Assembly: GCF_019312585.1 (NCBI RefSeq)
Contig: NZ_JAHWDP010000005.1
Span: forward strand, 62,001-126,000
DNA: 64,000 nucleotides
Reading direction: 5' to 3'
From: Halomarinibacterium sedimenti
GTDB taxonomy: Bacteria; Bacteroidota; Bacteroidia; Flavobacteriales; Flavobacteriaceae
Shown: positions 55,558-64,000 of the stretch, one piece after another
Numbering within the stretch: the stretch's first letter is position 1
Layout: every line of letters starts with the position of its first letter
Position numbers and translations under genes: made by a program
The notes under the pieces: generated by a model
Databases searched by the model: none
What the model was told of the DNA's origin: nothing
Seen by the model: the letters and a program-made list of their open reading frames with translations, nothing else

Positions 55558-56637
55558 ATGAAAATGAAACCCCACTATTTAGTTATTCTTTGCTTGGTAT
55601 TTTCCTCCATTTCTATTGATTTAATTGCTCAAACGTCCAGTCAGCCCAAAAAAGTGAAAAACATCATTTTTGTTGAAGGAGATGGGACGGGTTTAAGTCA
55701 AGTTTCGGCAGCTCAATATTTTAAAGATGGTCCCTCCAATTATGATCGATTTCCCGTCATTGGACTTATTAAAACATCTGCTTCTAGTGATTTAGTAACC
55801 GACTCCGCTGCATCTGCCACTGCTTTTGCTTCAGGTAAGAAAACGTATAATGGCGCTATTGGTGTTACACCAGATTCTATTCCTATTCCCACCCTTATAG
55901 AAATTGTTTCAAAAAAAGGATGGCAAACGGGAATTGTGGTAACCTCAACCATTACACACGCCACTCCTGCTTGTTTTTATGCCCATGTGGATGATAGAAA
56001 TAAACACGAAGAAATTGCCAGTTTTTTACCTGTTTCTGATGTAGACTTTTTTGCGGGAGCTGGGCTCAAATATTTTAATAAGAGAAAAGACGGAAAAAAT
56101 CTACTTAAAACATTTGAAGAAAATGGATTCATCATCGAAACAGAGTCATTAAGGGATTTTGAAAGTGCAGAAAAACTTGGGTTTTTACTTGCTCCAACAA
56201 GCATGCCAACCATGTTGGAAGGGCGTGGAAATTTTCTACAAGAAGCGTCAAAATTGGCACTAAAAAGATTAACCAATACCAATGGTTTTTTCTTAATGGT
56301 TGAAGGCTCTCAAGTAGATTGGGGAGGCCATGATAATGATGCAGACTATTTAATAGCCGAGTTGATTGATTTAGATAATACCTTAGGAGACATATTGGAT
56401 TTTGCTGAGGCTGATGGCGAAACCTTGGTTGTTGTTACTGGGGATCACGAAACGGGAGGATTTACACTCGCGGCGAAAGATGGGGACTACAATACCATTG
56501 TGCCTACTTTTTCCACCAAAAATCATTCTGCTACAATGGTTCCGGTTTTTGCTTTTGGTCCAGGTGCCGAAAATTTTGGTGGTATTTATGAAAATACCGA
56601 GATTTTTCATAAAATAATGGCGTTACTTTCAGAATAA
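55558..56637 (+). CDS. Secreted alkaline phosphatase
   Basis: Alkaline phosphatases release phosphate from organic phosphates outside the cytoplasm. The 359-residue product starts at ATG 55558 (MKMKPHYLVILCLVFSSISI, a signal peptide; cleavage near LIAQTSS). It has the metal site VEGDGTGLSQ, the catalytic serine in VTDSAASATAFASGKKTYNG, VEGSQVDWGGHDND and GDHETGGFTLAAKDG, plus NHSATMVPVFAFGPGAENFG. All key zinc and magnesium residues appear present. It lies 57 bases after the glycosyltransferase with its own promoter candidate. Confidence 0.93.
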   Translation: MKMKPHYLVILCLVFSSISIDLIAQTSSQPKKVKNIIFVEGDGTGLSQVSAAQYFKDGPSNYDRFPVIGLIKTSASSDLVTDSAASATAFASGKKTYNGAIGVTPDSIPIPTLIEIVSKKGWQTGIVVTSTITHATPACFYAHVDDRNKHEEIASFLPVSDVDFFAGAGLKYFNKRKDGKNLLKTFEENGFIIETESLRDFESAEKLGFLLAPTSMPTMLEGRGNFLQEASKLALKRLTNTNGFFLMVEGSQVDWGGHDNDADYLIAELIDLDNTLGDILDFAEADGETLVVVTGDHETGGFTLAAKDGDYNTIVPTFSTKNHSATMVPVFAFGPGAENFGGIYENTEIFHKIMALLSE

Positions 56638-56719
56638 GGTGGTGTTCTATGGAAACACTGCTCTAATTTTTTTACTTTAGCTATTCATTGTTCAGCTTAA
56701 AAACAAACAAGTAAATTAC

Positions 56720-57457
56720 ATGAAATACCTTGCTGATATTGGTTCTTATTTTATAATGCTAAAGCAGGTATTTAGCCGCCCTACCAAGGGTTCTGTTCTT
56801 AGAGAGCTTATTTTAAAAGAAATAGACGAGTTGGTTATTGACTCTTTAGGCATCGTTATTTTTATCTCTTTCTTTGTGGGAGGGGTTGTTGCCATACAAA
56901 CGGCATTAAATATTAGCAACCCGCTTATTCCTGATTACTTGGTTGGATTTGCCACTAGACAGTCCATTATTTTAGAATTTGCGCCAACATTTATGTCTAT
57001 AATTATGGCAGGAAAAATGGGGTCTTTTATAACTTCTAGTATAGGATCTATGCGCGTGACAGAGCAAATTGATGCGCTAGAAGTAATGGGAATAAATCCA
57101 TTGAACTATTTAGTTTTTCCAAAAATTATTGCCTTATTATTATATCCATTCGTCATCGCCATTTCTATGTTTTTAGGAATTCTAGGAGGTTGGGTTGCAG
57201 GTGTCTATGGGGGTTTTAGCACCTCTGATGCATTTATACGTGGATTACAGGAAGATTTTATCTCCTTTCACATTGTCTATGCATTTATAAAAACTTTTGC
57301 TTTTGCATTTATTTTAGCTACAGTGCCTTCATGGCAGGGATTTTTCATGAAAGGTGGCGCCCTTGAAGTAGGAAAGGCCAGTACTAATTCGTTTGTGTGG
57401 ACAAGCGTCCTTATTATCCTAACCAATTATATAATCACTTCTTTACTTCTAAGCTAA
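56720..57457 (+). CDS. MlaE-family ABC transporter permease
   Basis: MlaE proteins are the membrane part of phospholipid transporters between inner and outer membranes. The 245 residues show five or six membrane segments and the family pattern LEFAPTFMSIIMAGKMGSFI, SIGSMRVTEQIDALEVMGIN and NPLNYLVFPKIIALLLYPFV. The stop overlaps the next start (TAATG). No MlaD partner is next to it. Confidence 0.93.
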   Translation: MKYLADIGSYFIMLKQVFSRPTKGSVLRELILKEIDELVIDSLGIVIFISFFVGGVVAIQTALNISNPLIPDYLVGFATRQSIILEFAPTFMSIIMAGKMGSFITSSIGSMRVTEQIDALEVMGINPLNYLVFPKIIALLLYPFVIAISMFLGILGGWVAGVYGGFSTSDAFIRGLQEDFISFHIVYAFIKTFAFAFILATVPSWQGFFMKGGALEVGKASTNSFVWTSVLIILTNYIITSLLLS

Positions 57458-58221
57458 TGATTCGAGTAGAAAATTTACATAAAAGTTTTGGAGATGAAGA
57501 AATTTTAAAAGGAATTACCACCACTTTTGAAAAAGGGAAAACCAATTTAATTATTGGTCAAAGCGGAAGTGGTAAAACGGTCTTTTTAAAATGCCTTTTG
57601 GGGCTTTTTGATGCTGAAAAAGGAGAAATTTATTATGGCGAAAAGGCCATAAATGATATGGATGACGATGAAAAAAAGGAATTGAGAGAACATATGGGAA
57701 TGGTTTTTCAGGGAGGCGCTCTGTTTGATTCCATGACTGTGGAAGAAAATGTCATGTTTCCGCTGCGTATGTTTACAAAAAAGAAAAAGGATGAAATGCT
57801 ACATCGGGTAAATGAGGTTCTAGATAGAGTGAACTTGGTAAATGCTAATAAAAAATATCCTTCAGAAATTTCTGGAGGAATGCAAAAAAGAGTTGCTATT
57901 GCACGTGCTATAGTAAACTATCCTAGATTTCTATTTTGCGATGAGCCCAATTCTGGATTGGATCCAAAAACAGCAATTCTAATTGATAATTTAATTCAGG
58001 AAATTACAAGAGAATATGATATTACCACGGTAGTTAACACCCATGATATGAATAGTGTGATGGAGATAGGAGAAAAAATTATTTTCCTTCAAAAAGGAAC
58101 ACTGGCATGGCAAGGAGATAACTCTCAAATATTTAAAACCGATAACAAAGATGTTACCGATTTTGTGTACTCTTCTGACTTATTCAAAAAAATAAGAGAT
58201 ATCCAGAATTTAGAAGACTAG
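57457..58221 (+). CDS. MlaF-like ABC transporter ATP-binding protein
   Basis: The 254-residue protein starts at ATG 57457 (MIRVENLHKSFGDEEILKG). It has Walker A IIGQSGSGKTVFLKC, the signature ISGGMQKRVAIARAI, Walker B RFLFCDEPNSGLD and the switch His in VVNTHDMNSVMEIG. It forms a transporter with the preceding permease for lipid traffic to or from the outer membrane. It converges with the DUF389 gene with one base between. Confidence 0.93.
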   Translation: MIRVENLHKSFGDEEILKGITTTFEKGKTNLIIGQSGSGKTVFLKCLLGLFDAEKGEIYYGEKAINDMDDDEKKELREHMGMVFQGGALFDSMTVEENVMFPLRMFTKKKKDEMLHRVNEVLDRVNLVNANKKYPSEISGGMQKRVAIARAIVNYPRFLFCDEPNSGLDPKTAILIDNLIQEITREYDITTVVNTHDMNSVMEIGEKIIFLQKGTLAWQGDNSQIFKTDNKDVTDFVYSSDLFKKIRDIQNLED

Positions 58222-58222
58222 G

Positions 58223-59674
58223 TTATTTTACTACCAAAGTATCTAAGTTAAGTTTGTATTTTAACCAATTATTCAGTTTCTTTTTTTCACTTTCAATAGT
58301 TGTTCTATTGGCAGATTCCTTCCATTCGGCTTGAAAAGTTCTTAGCGTATCTATCTTTTCAAAATTTGAATACAAAGTTGAAGAATAGCTTAAAGCTTTC
58401 AAATTATCATAATTAATCTTTGCCTCGTCACAAATGGTTTTAAAGGGTATTTGCTCTTTTTCTAGTTTGCTCAATTTTGCGACTTCCTTCTCTAAAAACT
58501 CTATCTTTTGTGCTTTTGAAGTAATATCTATGGAGTCGCGCGAGCGAAGTTCGGCTAAATAACGCATTTCATTTTCAAGATCGTTTTCTCCCGCATCTTG
58601 ATTGAGCAGCAAATCTGTATTGCTTAAAGCCGAATAATCTTTCATTCTACTTCGTAATACATCCATGGTAGTGGACTCTATCTGTTGATTCCCAAAGGAG
58701 GTAATTTCTATAGTAGATTTATCATCTGGGTTATAATGATACGTTGCGTACTTTTTTATGTAGGAAGCATTTGGTAGCGCGCTTAATTCATTTTCAATAA
58801 ATTTACTTGCATCATTTTTAAAACTAGTTTCTTTTAGAACCTGATAAAATGTCCATGCTGGAAAAATCATTACAATTAATGCAACTACCGAGGCAAATCG
58901 AGCAATACGCTTTCTTCTCATCGAGTTGGCATACTTTAGCATTGGGAATCTCAATACCTTCAAGGTAATAAAAGTCGCCAACGCTATAAATATAGTATTG
59001 ATAATAAATAAATAAAAGGCACCTCCAGCAAATCCTAAACCTCTAGAATTTCCTATAGCAGCTTCTGCCAAACCGTACCCAACAGTACATAAAGGTGGCA
59101 TAAGTGCTGTTGCTATCGCAACTCCAAAGATTACGCTTGCAATTGTCCCTTTTTTAGTTCTAGCGATAATCAATGCTAAACCACCAAAAAAAGCAATAAG
59201 CACATCACGTATATCTGGCTGGGTACGCGCTAATAATTCTGAAGATTCTTCACGAAGTGGAAATGTCCAAAAAAACAGAAACGCTGTAAAAACACTCAGT
59301 ACAATCATAACCCCAAAGTTGATAAGCGATTTTTTAAGGGTATCTATATCGTTTATTGCAATTGAAAGACCAATACCTAAAATTGGCCCCATTAGAGGAG
59401 AAATAAGCATCGCTCCAATTACAACTGCCGTAGAGTTAGCATTTAATCCAACCGAGGCAACAAAGATTGAACAGATAAGAATCCAAGCAGTAGCTCCTTT
59501 AAAAGGAATATCTTTTATAATAGCTTCAATAGTATTTTCTCTATCCGTATCCCCTCGGAAATCAAGCAAATCGAGTAAAAATATTTTTAAACGACTCAAT
59601 AGCCCTTTGGCGTCCTGCTGCAAAGCTCTCCTATTGTCTTCAGTCTTCTGTTCGCTGTTTTGTGTATTTTCCAT
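58223..59674 (-). CDS. DUF389-domain membrane protein
   Basis: The 483-residue protein has a membrane part (about residues 60-290) with the DUF389 pattern SVGLNANSTAVVIGAMLISP LMGPILGIGLSIA (two adjoining pieces) and GVAIATALMPPLCTVGYGLA, and a large soluble C-terminal part (about 295-483) that is charged and coiled-coil-like (KAQKIEFLEKEVAKLSKLEK). Function in the family is unknown. It starts just before the manC gene ends, overlapping by one base in head-to-tail order. Confidence 0.85.
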   Translation of the reverse strand: MENTQNSEQKTEDNRRALQQDAKGLLSRLKIFLLDLLDFRGDTDRENTIEAIIKDIPFKGATAWILICSIFVASVGLNANSTAVVIGAMLISPLMGPILGIGLSIAINDIDTLKKSLINFGVMIVLSVFTAFLFFWTFPLREESSELLARTQPDIRDVLIAFFGGLALIIARTKKGTIASVIFGVAIATALMPPLCTVGYGLAEAAIGNSRGLGFAGGAFYLFIINTIFIALATFITLKVLRFPMLKYANSMRRKRIARFASVVALIVMIFPAWTFYQVLKETSFKNDASKFIENELSALPNASYIKKYATYHYNPDDKSTIEITSFGNQQIESTTMDVLRSRMKDYSALSNTDLLLNQDAGENDLENEMRYLAELRSRDSIDITSKAQKIEFLEKEVAKLSKLEKEQIPFKTICDEAKINYDNLKALSYSSTLYSNFEKIDTLRTFQAEWKESANRTTIESEKKKLNNWLKYKLNLDTLVVK

Positions 59675-60754
59675 CTAGGTAAATTTTTCTCCAAATGTAT
59701 GAGATATTTCCATTAATAAATTCTTAATATTTTGCTCTTTTCCTTTAGGATAAATAAGCAATACATTTTCTTTATCAACTACTATAAAATCTGACAATCC
59801 TTCAATGACTACCAATTTCTCTGAAGTTGTAAATATCATATTCTCACCCGCATTTTTTAGATGTGTTACGGCACGAACCGTAGCATTATTCTTTGAATCC
59901 TTATCCAATTTATCATGTAAAGCTCCCCAGGTGCCTAAATCATTCCAATCAAAACTAGCTTTTTTCACAAATACGTTATTTGCTTTTTCCATGATTCCGT
60001 AATCGATGGAAATATTTTCGGCGTTGGCATATTGTGTATTTATAAAGCCCTTTTCTGAAGAAGTATTCAACGTCTCCATCCCATCGGCAAAAAGTGAATA
60101 CATTGTTGGCATATGTTCCTGAAATGCCTTTACTATACTCTTTACACTCCATAAAAAAATACCTGCATTCCAAAGAAAATTTCCTTCAGCAATAAAATGC
60201 CTAGCAGTTTCATAATCTGGTTTTTCACGGAATTGTTTCACAGGTTTTATTACCTCCTTTGTTTCTTTATCGCTTTCAATATAACCATATCCTGTGTTTG
60301 GAAATGTTGGTTGAATTCCCAATGTCATCAATAAGTCTTTTTCTGCACAGGCCTTAAAGCACAATTCCACATCATTTTTAAAAGCCCCTTCATCTTCAAT
60401 CCAGTGGTCACTTGGTGCCACCAGCATGAGTGCTTCAGGGTTTTCTTTATAAATTTTTAAAGCTGAAAGTAAAATACAAGGAGCTGTGTTACGCATAGCG
60501 GGTTCTAATACCACTTGCTCTTTTGTAATTTGTGGCAACTGTTCCAAACATAGGTCCAAATACCGTTCATTTGTTAAAACCTGAATATTTTCTGAAGGAA
60601 CTATTTTTTGCAATCTACTAAACGTTTTTTGAAGCAAACTTTGCCCTGTCCCGAGCATATCGTGAAATTGCTTAGGGAATTGAGTTGTACTCACAGGCCA
60701 AAAACGGGAGCCTATACCCCCTGCCATAATTACTGCGTAATAATTGTTCTTCAT
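59675..60754 (-). CDS. Mannose-1-phosphate guanylyltransferase
   Basis: This enzyme makes GDP-mannose for cell-surface glycans. The 359-residue product shows the nucleotidyltransferase start MAGGIGSRFWPVSTTQFPKQ, LVAPSDHWIEDEGAFKNDVE, and NTGYGYIESDKETKEVIKPV with FREKPDYETARHFIAEGNFL. It lacks a C-terminal phosphomannose isomerase domain, so it is the single-domain form. The SprT-like gene ends exactly where it starts. Confidence 0.9.
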   Translation of the reverse strand: MKNNYYAVIMAGGIGSRFWPVSTTQFPKQFHDMLGTGQSLLQKTFSRLQKIVPSENIQVLTNERYLDLCLEQLPQITKEQVVLEPAMRNTAPCILLSALKIYKENPEALMLVAPSDHWIEDEGAFKNDVELCFKACAEKDLLMTLGIQPTFPNTGYGYIESDKETKEVIKPVKQFREKPDYETARHFIAEGNFLWNAGIFLWSVKSIVKAFQEHMPTMYSLFADGMETLNTSSEKGFINTQYANAENISIDYGIMEKANNVFVKKASFDWNDLGTWGALHDKLDKDSKNNATVRAVTHLKNAGENMIFTTSEKLVVIEGLSDFIVVDKENVLLIYPKGKEQNIKNLLMEISHTFGEKFT

Positions 60755-61351
60755 TTATATTAAATATTCTACTTCGGCATTAGGGTTAAAAAGATATAAT
60801 CTTCCTGTTGCAACTTCGAGACATTCATATCGTTTCACTCTTTTATTCCCTCGTTTGAAAATTTTCCCATTATATAACCTAAAAGTCCCGCCGTAGGGTA
60901 TTTCAAAGATATAGTTTTTATCGTTGTCAGGGTCATACTGCTTTAAAGCCAAAGCTAATTTAGCATCGGTATCACTGCTGGCCTTCGGATTTTTAAAATG
61001 AAGCGCAATTAATGGCAATAAGGTATTGGGGAAAATTTCGGGATGAATAAAAGGTAGCATCAATTGCTGAAAGGTAAGTTTCCACTCCTTTCCATGAGGC
61101 TTAATAAACCTACCAAATTTTGTAAAAGCCGCAAGATGGGCAATTTCATGAACTAGGGTAATTAAAAACTTGTACTTGTTTAGATTGGCATTTACCGTAA
61201 TTTGATGGGTACCGTCTGGCATTTTCCGATAATCTCCATGTCTTGTAGCGCGTTCATTTACAATTTTTAAATGCACTCCATGCGCTTTTATCATTTCAAA
61301 AACTGAGGGGATTGCTGCTTCAGGAATATATTTTGAAAGTGTTTCTTGCAC
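60755..61351 (-). CDS. SprT-like zinc metalloprotease domain protein
   Basis: The 198-residue protein has a HExxH zinc motif in TLVHEIAHLAAF (His68-His72), a further His in KPHGKEWKLTFQQLM and a C-terminal basic zinc-ribbon-like region (GKIFKRGNKRVKRYECLEVA) with a single Cys. It resembles the SprT/SPRTN fold that in eukaryotes degrades DNA-protein crosslinks; the bacterial role is unknown. It follows the VOC gene by 10 bases. Confidence 0.8.
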   Translation of the reverse strand: MQETLSKYIPEAAIPSVFEMIKAHGVHLKIVNERATRHGDYRKMPDGTHQITVNANLNKYKFLITLVHEIAHLAAFTKFGRFIKPHGKEWKLTFQQLMLPFIHPEIFPNTLLPLIALHFKNPKASSDTDAKLALALKQYDPDNDKNYIFEIPYGGTFRLYNGKIFKRGNKRVKRYECLEVATGRLYLFNPNAEVEYLI

Positions 61352-61361
61352 TAGCTATCTT

Positions 61362-61748
61362 TTATTGTGAATTGAAATTCCCGAAATGCCACAATACTCC
61401 TGAAGGATCGTGCATAAAAAACTCTCTCCCCCAACTTTCATTTCTAATTTCGGTAAAACGAACATTCTTAAATTTTGTAGGAAGCTGTTTTTGAATTACC
61501 CAAGAATAAAACGCATCCAACTCTTCAACCTCCAAAAACAACATAGAATTATTAATCCAATTCTTTACATAATACTTTTGAAGATAAAAACACAAGGTGT
61601 CATTAGCCTTCACCAGACACATTTTCGAATCAATTTCAATGATTTCGAATCCCAATTCTGAATAGAATTCTTTAGCTATGTTATACTCTTTTGCTCCTAT
61701 AAAACTACGGAGTGATTTTAAAGAAAAGTCTTTAGGTGATTCATTCAT
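61362..61748 (-). CDS. VOC (glyoxalase/bleomycin-resistance) superfamily protein
   Basis: A 128-residue protein of the vicinal oxygen chelate fold: RSFIGAKEYNIAKEFYSELG at the start, LCFYLQKYYVKNWINNSMLF in the middle and the typical end FFMHDPSGVLWHFGNF with the metal His. Substrate is not predictable. It is 1 base from the SDR gene. Confidence 0.75.
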   Translation of the reverse strand: MNESPKDFSLKSLRSFIGAKEYNIAKEFYSELGFEIIEIDSKMCLVKANDTLCFYLQKYYVKNWINNSMLFLEVEELDAFYSWVIQKQLPTKFKNVRFTEIRNESWGREFFMHDPSGVLWHFGNFNSQ

Positions 61749-61749
61749 A

Positions 61750-62433
61750 TTATGGTGTTGAATTGGAAACTTGCAATACCTTTCCGTTGTAAAATTGATT
61801 ACCTTTTAAGGCAAAATCCATAATATATTTTCCCATTTCTTTAGCGGTAAGCGGTGCTTTATAACCCGGAAACGCTTCTTCAAGCATTTCGGTCTGCACG
61901 GCACCTAATGCTAGTACATTAAAAGCTGGACCTGTTTCTTTGTATTCTTCGGCAAGGACTTCGGTTAAGGTAATTAAGGCCCCTTTACTACTACTATAAG
62001 CAGCCAAACCTGGAAATTTCGCACTTCCTTGCACACCTCCCATACTACTAATATTGACTACATGTCCGTCTTTTTTCATAAATGGAAGTACGGTTTGAGT
62101 CATAGCAGCTGCCCCAAACACATTAACATCATAGGCTTCCTGAAAATCTTCTCGTTTCAATTTTTCAAAAGGTTTATTTACTAAATACCCCGAATTATTA
62201 ATAAGCACATCCACACGTTTCCAATCATTTTTCAGAAAATCTGAAACTTTTTTAAGGTCGTCATCATTGGTAATATCACAAGGCATACATTGACAATTGG
62301 AAATGTTCAATCCCGAAATGGGTACCTCGTTTCTCGAAAGCGCCAAAACATTATGACCAACATTGGTGAAAAGGGCTACTAATTCATAGCCTATACCACG
62401 GCTTGTTCCAGTAATAACGATATTTTTAATCAT
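61750..62433 (-). CDS. Short-chain dehydrogenase/reductase
   Basis: The 227-residue protein has the classical SDR pattern: the cofactor loop ITGTSRGIGYELVAL, the VLINNSGYL motif, and the catalytic Ser in VVNISSMGGVQGS and the YSSSKGAL motif (Tyr and Lys). Substrate is unknown. Its start is 16 bases after a terminator of the pdhC gene, so it should have its own promoter; TATATTTA (one base off TAnnTTTG) lies just ahead of its ATG. Confidence 0.88.
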   Translation of the reverse strand: MIKNIVITGTSRGIGYELVALFTNVGHNVLALSRNEVPISGLNISNCQCMPCDITNDDDLKKVSDFLKNDWKRVDVLINNSGYLVNKPFEKLKREDFQEAYDVNVFGAAAMTQTVLPFMKKDGHVVNISSMGGVQGSAKFPGLAAYSSSKGALITLTEVLAEEYKETGPAFNVLALGAVQTEMLEEAFPGYKAPLTAKEMGKYIMDFALKGNQFYNGKVLQVSNSTP

Positions 62434-62449
62434 AGCTTAAATATACACA

Positions 62450-62485
62450 AATCCCGTTATTTTCAGAATTGAGAATAACGGGATT
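62450..62485 (-). terminator. Terminator of the pdhC gene
   Basis: A perfect 12-base stem (62450-62461 with 62474-62485; AATCCCGTTATT and its complement) with a 12-base loop lies 23 bases after the pdhC stop, followed on the minus strand by a T-rich run (TTTGTGTATATTT). Confidence 0.8.
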
Positions 62486-62507
62486 CTATTTATAAATTAG
62501 AACACTA

Positions 62508-64000
62508 TTATACAAACATGGTAACAGGATTCTCAATATAATTTCGTAAAGTTTGTAGGAACTGCGCTCCTGTGGCACCGTCTACGGTTCTATGGTCACA
62601 GGCTAATGTGACCGTCATGGTATTTCCAATCGCTATTGCCCCATTTTTAACCACAGGTTTTTGAACAATAGCACCCACAGAAAGTATTGCAGAATTAGGC
62701 TGATTGATAATAGAGGTAAACTCTTTAATACCAAACATGCCTAAGTTGGAAACTGTAAAGGTACTTCCCTGCATTTCGTCTGGTGTGAGCTTTTTATTTC
62801 GCGCTTTCCCTGCCAATTCTTTTACAGCTGCGCCTATTTGAGAAAATGTCATTTGGTCAGTAAATTTAAGTACAGGCACCACCAATCCTTCATCTACCGC
62901 AACGGCTACTCCTACATGAATGTGTTTTGCAATTTTAGTTACGTCTCCTGCCCATTGACTGTTCACTCTTGGGTGTTTGCGTAATGCCATAGCACAGGCT
63001 TTTACAATCATATCGTTAAACGATATTTTTACCTCAGGATCGCTATTAATAGCAGTTCTAGATGCAATGGCATTATCCATATCAAGCTCAACGGTCAAGT
63101 AATAATGCGGAGCAGTGAATTTGGATTCTCCCAAACGTTTTGCAATGGTTTTACGCATTTGAGAATTAGTAACTTCCTCAAAACTTTCGGTCCCTACAGG
63201 AATATATGCCTGAGCACCACCAGCAGAAGGTTGATAATTTTCAATATCGCGTTTTACAATTCTTCCATTTTCCCCAGATCCTTTTACATGTGAAAGTTGG
63301 ATTCCTTTCTCTTCGGCTAATTTCTTAGCCAATGGTGACACAAATATTCTTCCTCCTGGTGCATTGGTCGAAGTAGGTTGCGACTTTTCTGAAGGAACAG
63401 GTATTGATTCTGTTTTCGTTTCCTTTGGTGTTTCAACAGGTTTTGATATCGCTTCCTTTTTTGGAGAAGGAGCCGCAGATAAGGAAATTCCTGAAACATC
63501 GGTGCCTTTGGGTCCAATAATCGCTAACAGCGCATCTACTTTGGCAGATTCACCCTCTTTAATTCCTATTTTAAGGAGTGTACCGCTATAAAAAGATTCA
63601 AACTCCATAGTGGCTTTATCGGTCTCAATTTCGGCAAGAATATCGCCTTCTTCTACTTTATCGCCTTCTTTTTTTAACCAAGTTGCTACAGTACCTTCTT
63701 CCATAGTATCACTTAGTCGAGGCATAGTTATAATTTCAACGCCTTCAGGAACTTTGTCATTTGTTTCTTCTTGAGAAACTGTTTCACTTTTAGGAGCCTC
63801 TTTTTCTTCTTTTTTATCTGAAGCTTCAGAAGTTTTTCCATTAAGTAATCCTGAAATATCTTCCCCTTCCTGTCCTATAATGGCTAAAAGGGCATCTACT
63901 TTGGCAGTTTCACCTTCGTTTATTCCAATATGCAACAAGGTTCCTTCGTAAAAGGACTCGAATTCCATAGTTGCCTTATCGGTTTCGATTTCGGCTAAAA
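62508..64000 (-). CDS. pdhC: Pyruvate dehydrogenase complex E2, dihydrolipoamide acetyltransferase (N-terminus beyond window)
   Basis: E2 is the core of the pyruvate dehydrogenase complex and passes acetyl groups to CoA. The frame is open to the right edge (ATG 63968 is internal). It has two lipoyl domains with the lipoylated lysine in ETDKATMEFESF (one cut by the edge, one at about residues 73-156 of the 63968 numbering), a Pro/Ser/Lys-rich linker, an E3-binding domain (GRIFVSPLAKKLAEEKGIQL, about 207-245) and the catalytic domain with the final DHRTVDGATGAQFLQTL, where the His and Asp are intact. Confidence 0.96.
   Translation of the reverse strand, partial: LAEIETDKATMEFESFYEGTLLHIGINEGETAKVDALLAIIGQEGEDISGLLNGKTSEASDKKEEKEAPKSETVSQEETNDKVPEGVEIITMPRLSDTMEEGTVATWLKKEGDKVEEGDILAEIETDKATMEFESFYSGTLLKIGIKEGESAKVDALLAIIGPKGTDVSGISLSAAPSPKKEAISKPVETPKETKTESIPVPSEKSQPTSTNAPGGRIFVSPLAKKLAEEKGIQLSHVKGSGENGRIVKRDIENYQPSAGGAQAYIPVGTESFEEVTNSQMRKTIAKRLGESKFTAPHYYLTVELDMDNAIASRTAINSDPEVKISFNDMIVKACAMALRKHPRVNSQWAGDVTKIAKHIHVGVAVAVDEGLVVPVLKFTDQMTFSQIGAAVKELAGKARNKKLTPDEMQGSTFTVSNLGMFGIKEFTSIINQPNSAILSVGAIVQKPVVKNGAIAIGNTMTVTLACDHRTVDGATGAQFLQTLRNYIENPVTMFV
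63489..63638 (-). repeat. Lipoyl-domain repeat, second copy
   Basis: The 50 codons here encode a lipoyl-domain half that repeats the one at 63849-63998. By hand count 42 of 50 residues agree; codons differ at silent positions (for example in ETDKAT). It reflects tandem duplication of the lipoyl domain in E2, not a mobile element. Confidence 0.85.
63849..63998 (-). repeat. Lipoyl-domain repeat, first copy
   Basis: The matching 50-codon unit (starts LAEIETDKATMEF, ends near GEDISG) cut by the right edge of the window. It pairs with 63489-63638. Confidence 0.85.

Noticed and set aside
56644-56680. Weak hairpin (GTGTT/AACAC) followed by T-rich sequence after the alkaline phosphatase
   Set aside because: The stem is only about 5 base pairs and the T run is 9 bases further on, so it is not convincing as a terminator.
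1-64000. tRNA genes, CRISPR arrays, insertion sequences, attachment sites
   Set aside because: No cloverleaf-like sequence, regular repeat-spacer pattern, transposase or integrase was seen on reading both strands; a tool search could still find a degraded one.

Overview
The window comes from a bacterium of the phylum Bacteroidota, most likely a free-living, probably marine member of the Flavobacteriaceae. The sequence evidence is AT-rich DNA, two tandem SusC/SusD outer-membrane uptake loci, proteins with C-terminal type IX secretion (T9SS) sorting domains, promoter-like TAnnTTTG motifs, a str operon without tuf in which fusA runs straight into rpsJ, and family members typical of the group (DUF5723, DUF4136, a 949-residue fused GcvP). 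No tRNA, rRNA, CRISPR array, insertion sequence or phage gene was seen. No gene-free stretch exceeds 300 bases; the longest (21263-21498) holds a terminator and an unassigned promoter region.

Layout. (1) 1-14406, minus strand: one str-S10-spc ribosomal super-operon, rpsL to rpsM, cut by the left edge, with secY, infA and fusA; promoter near 14375-14406. (2) 14455-28147, plus strand: a POTRA/beta-barrel outer-membrane protein, then two complete SusC-SusD-lipoprotein uptake loci, each closed by a strong terminator, then a T9SS-exported LamG-like protein. No degradative enzyme is linked. (3) 28170-43853, mixed: rlmB, a rhomboid protease, rarA, a minus-strand envelope cluster (deacetylase-like pseudoenzyme, HAD phosphatase, lipoprotein, DUF5723 barrel, secreted protein), radC, DUF1569 and PaiB-like genes, mpl, TPR, DUF4136 and Receptor-L/T9SS proteins, and obgE. 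(4) 43896-49883: adk divergent from purK-purE-M3 peptidase, then a sigma factor with a zinc-type anti-sigma candidate and a UbiA-like membrane protein. (5) 50011-58221, plus strand: gcvP, a FabH-like ketosynthase, a methyltransferase, a glycosyltransferase, an alkaline phosphatase, and MlaE-MlaF-like ABC lipid transporter genes. (6) 58223-64000, minus strand: a DUF389 membrane protein, mannose-1-phosphate guanylyltransferase, SprT-like, VOC and SDR proteins, and pyruvate dehydrogenase E2, cut by the right edge.

Most of the window is housekeeping. The points most worth a second look are the deacetylase-like protein that has lost its catalytic and metal residues inside an envelope operon, mutually exclusive hairpins between rpsJ and rplC and in front of obgE, a 17-codon leader ORF whose stop overlaps a TTG start, apparently leaderless promoter-start arrangements (purK and the UbiA-like gene), and the ketosynthase-methyltransferase-glycosyltransferase cluster. 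I found no clearly new defence or mobile system here.
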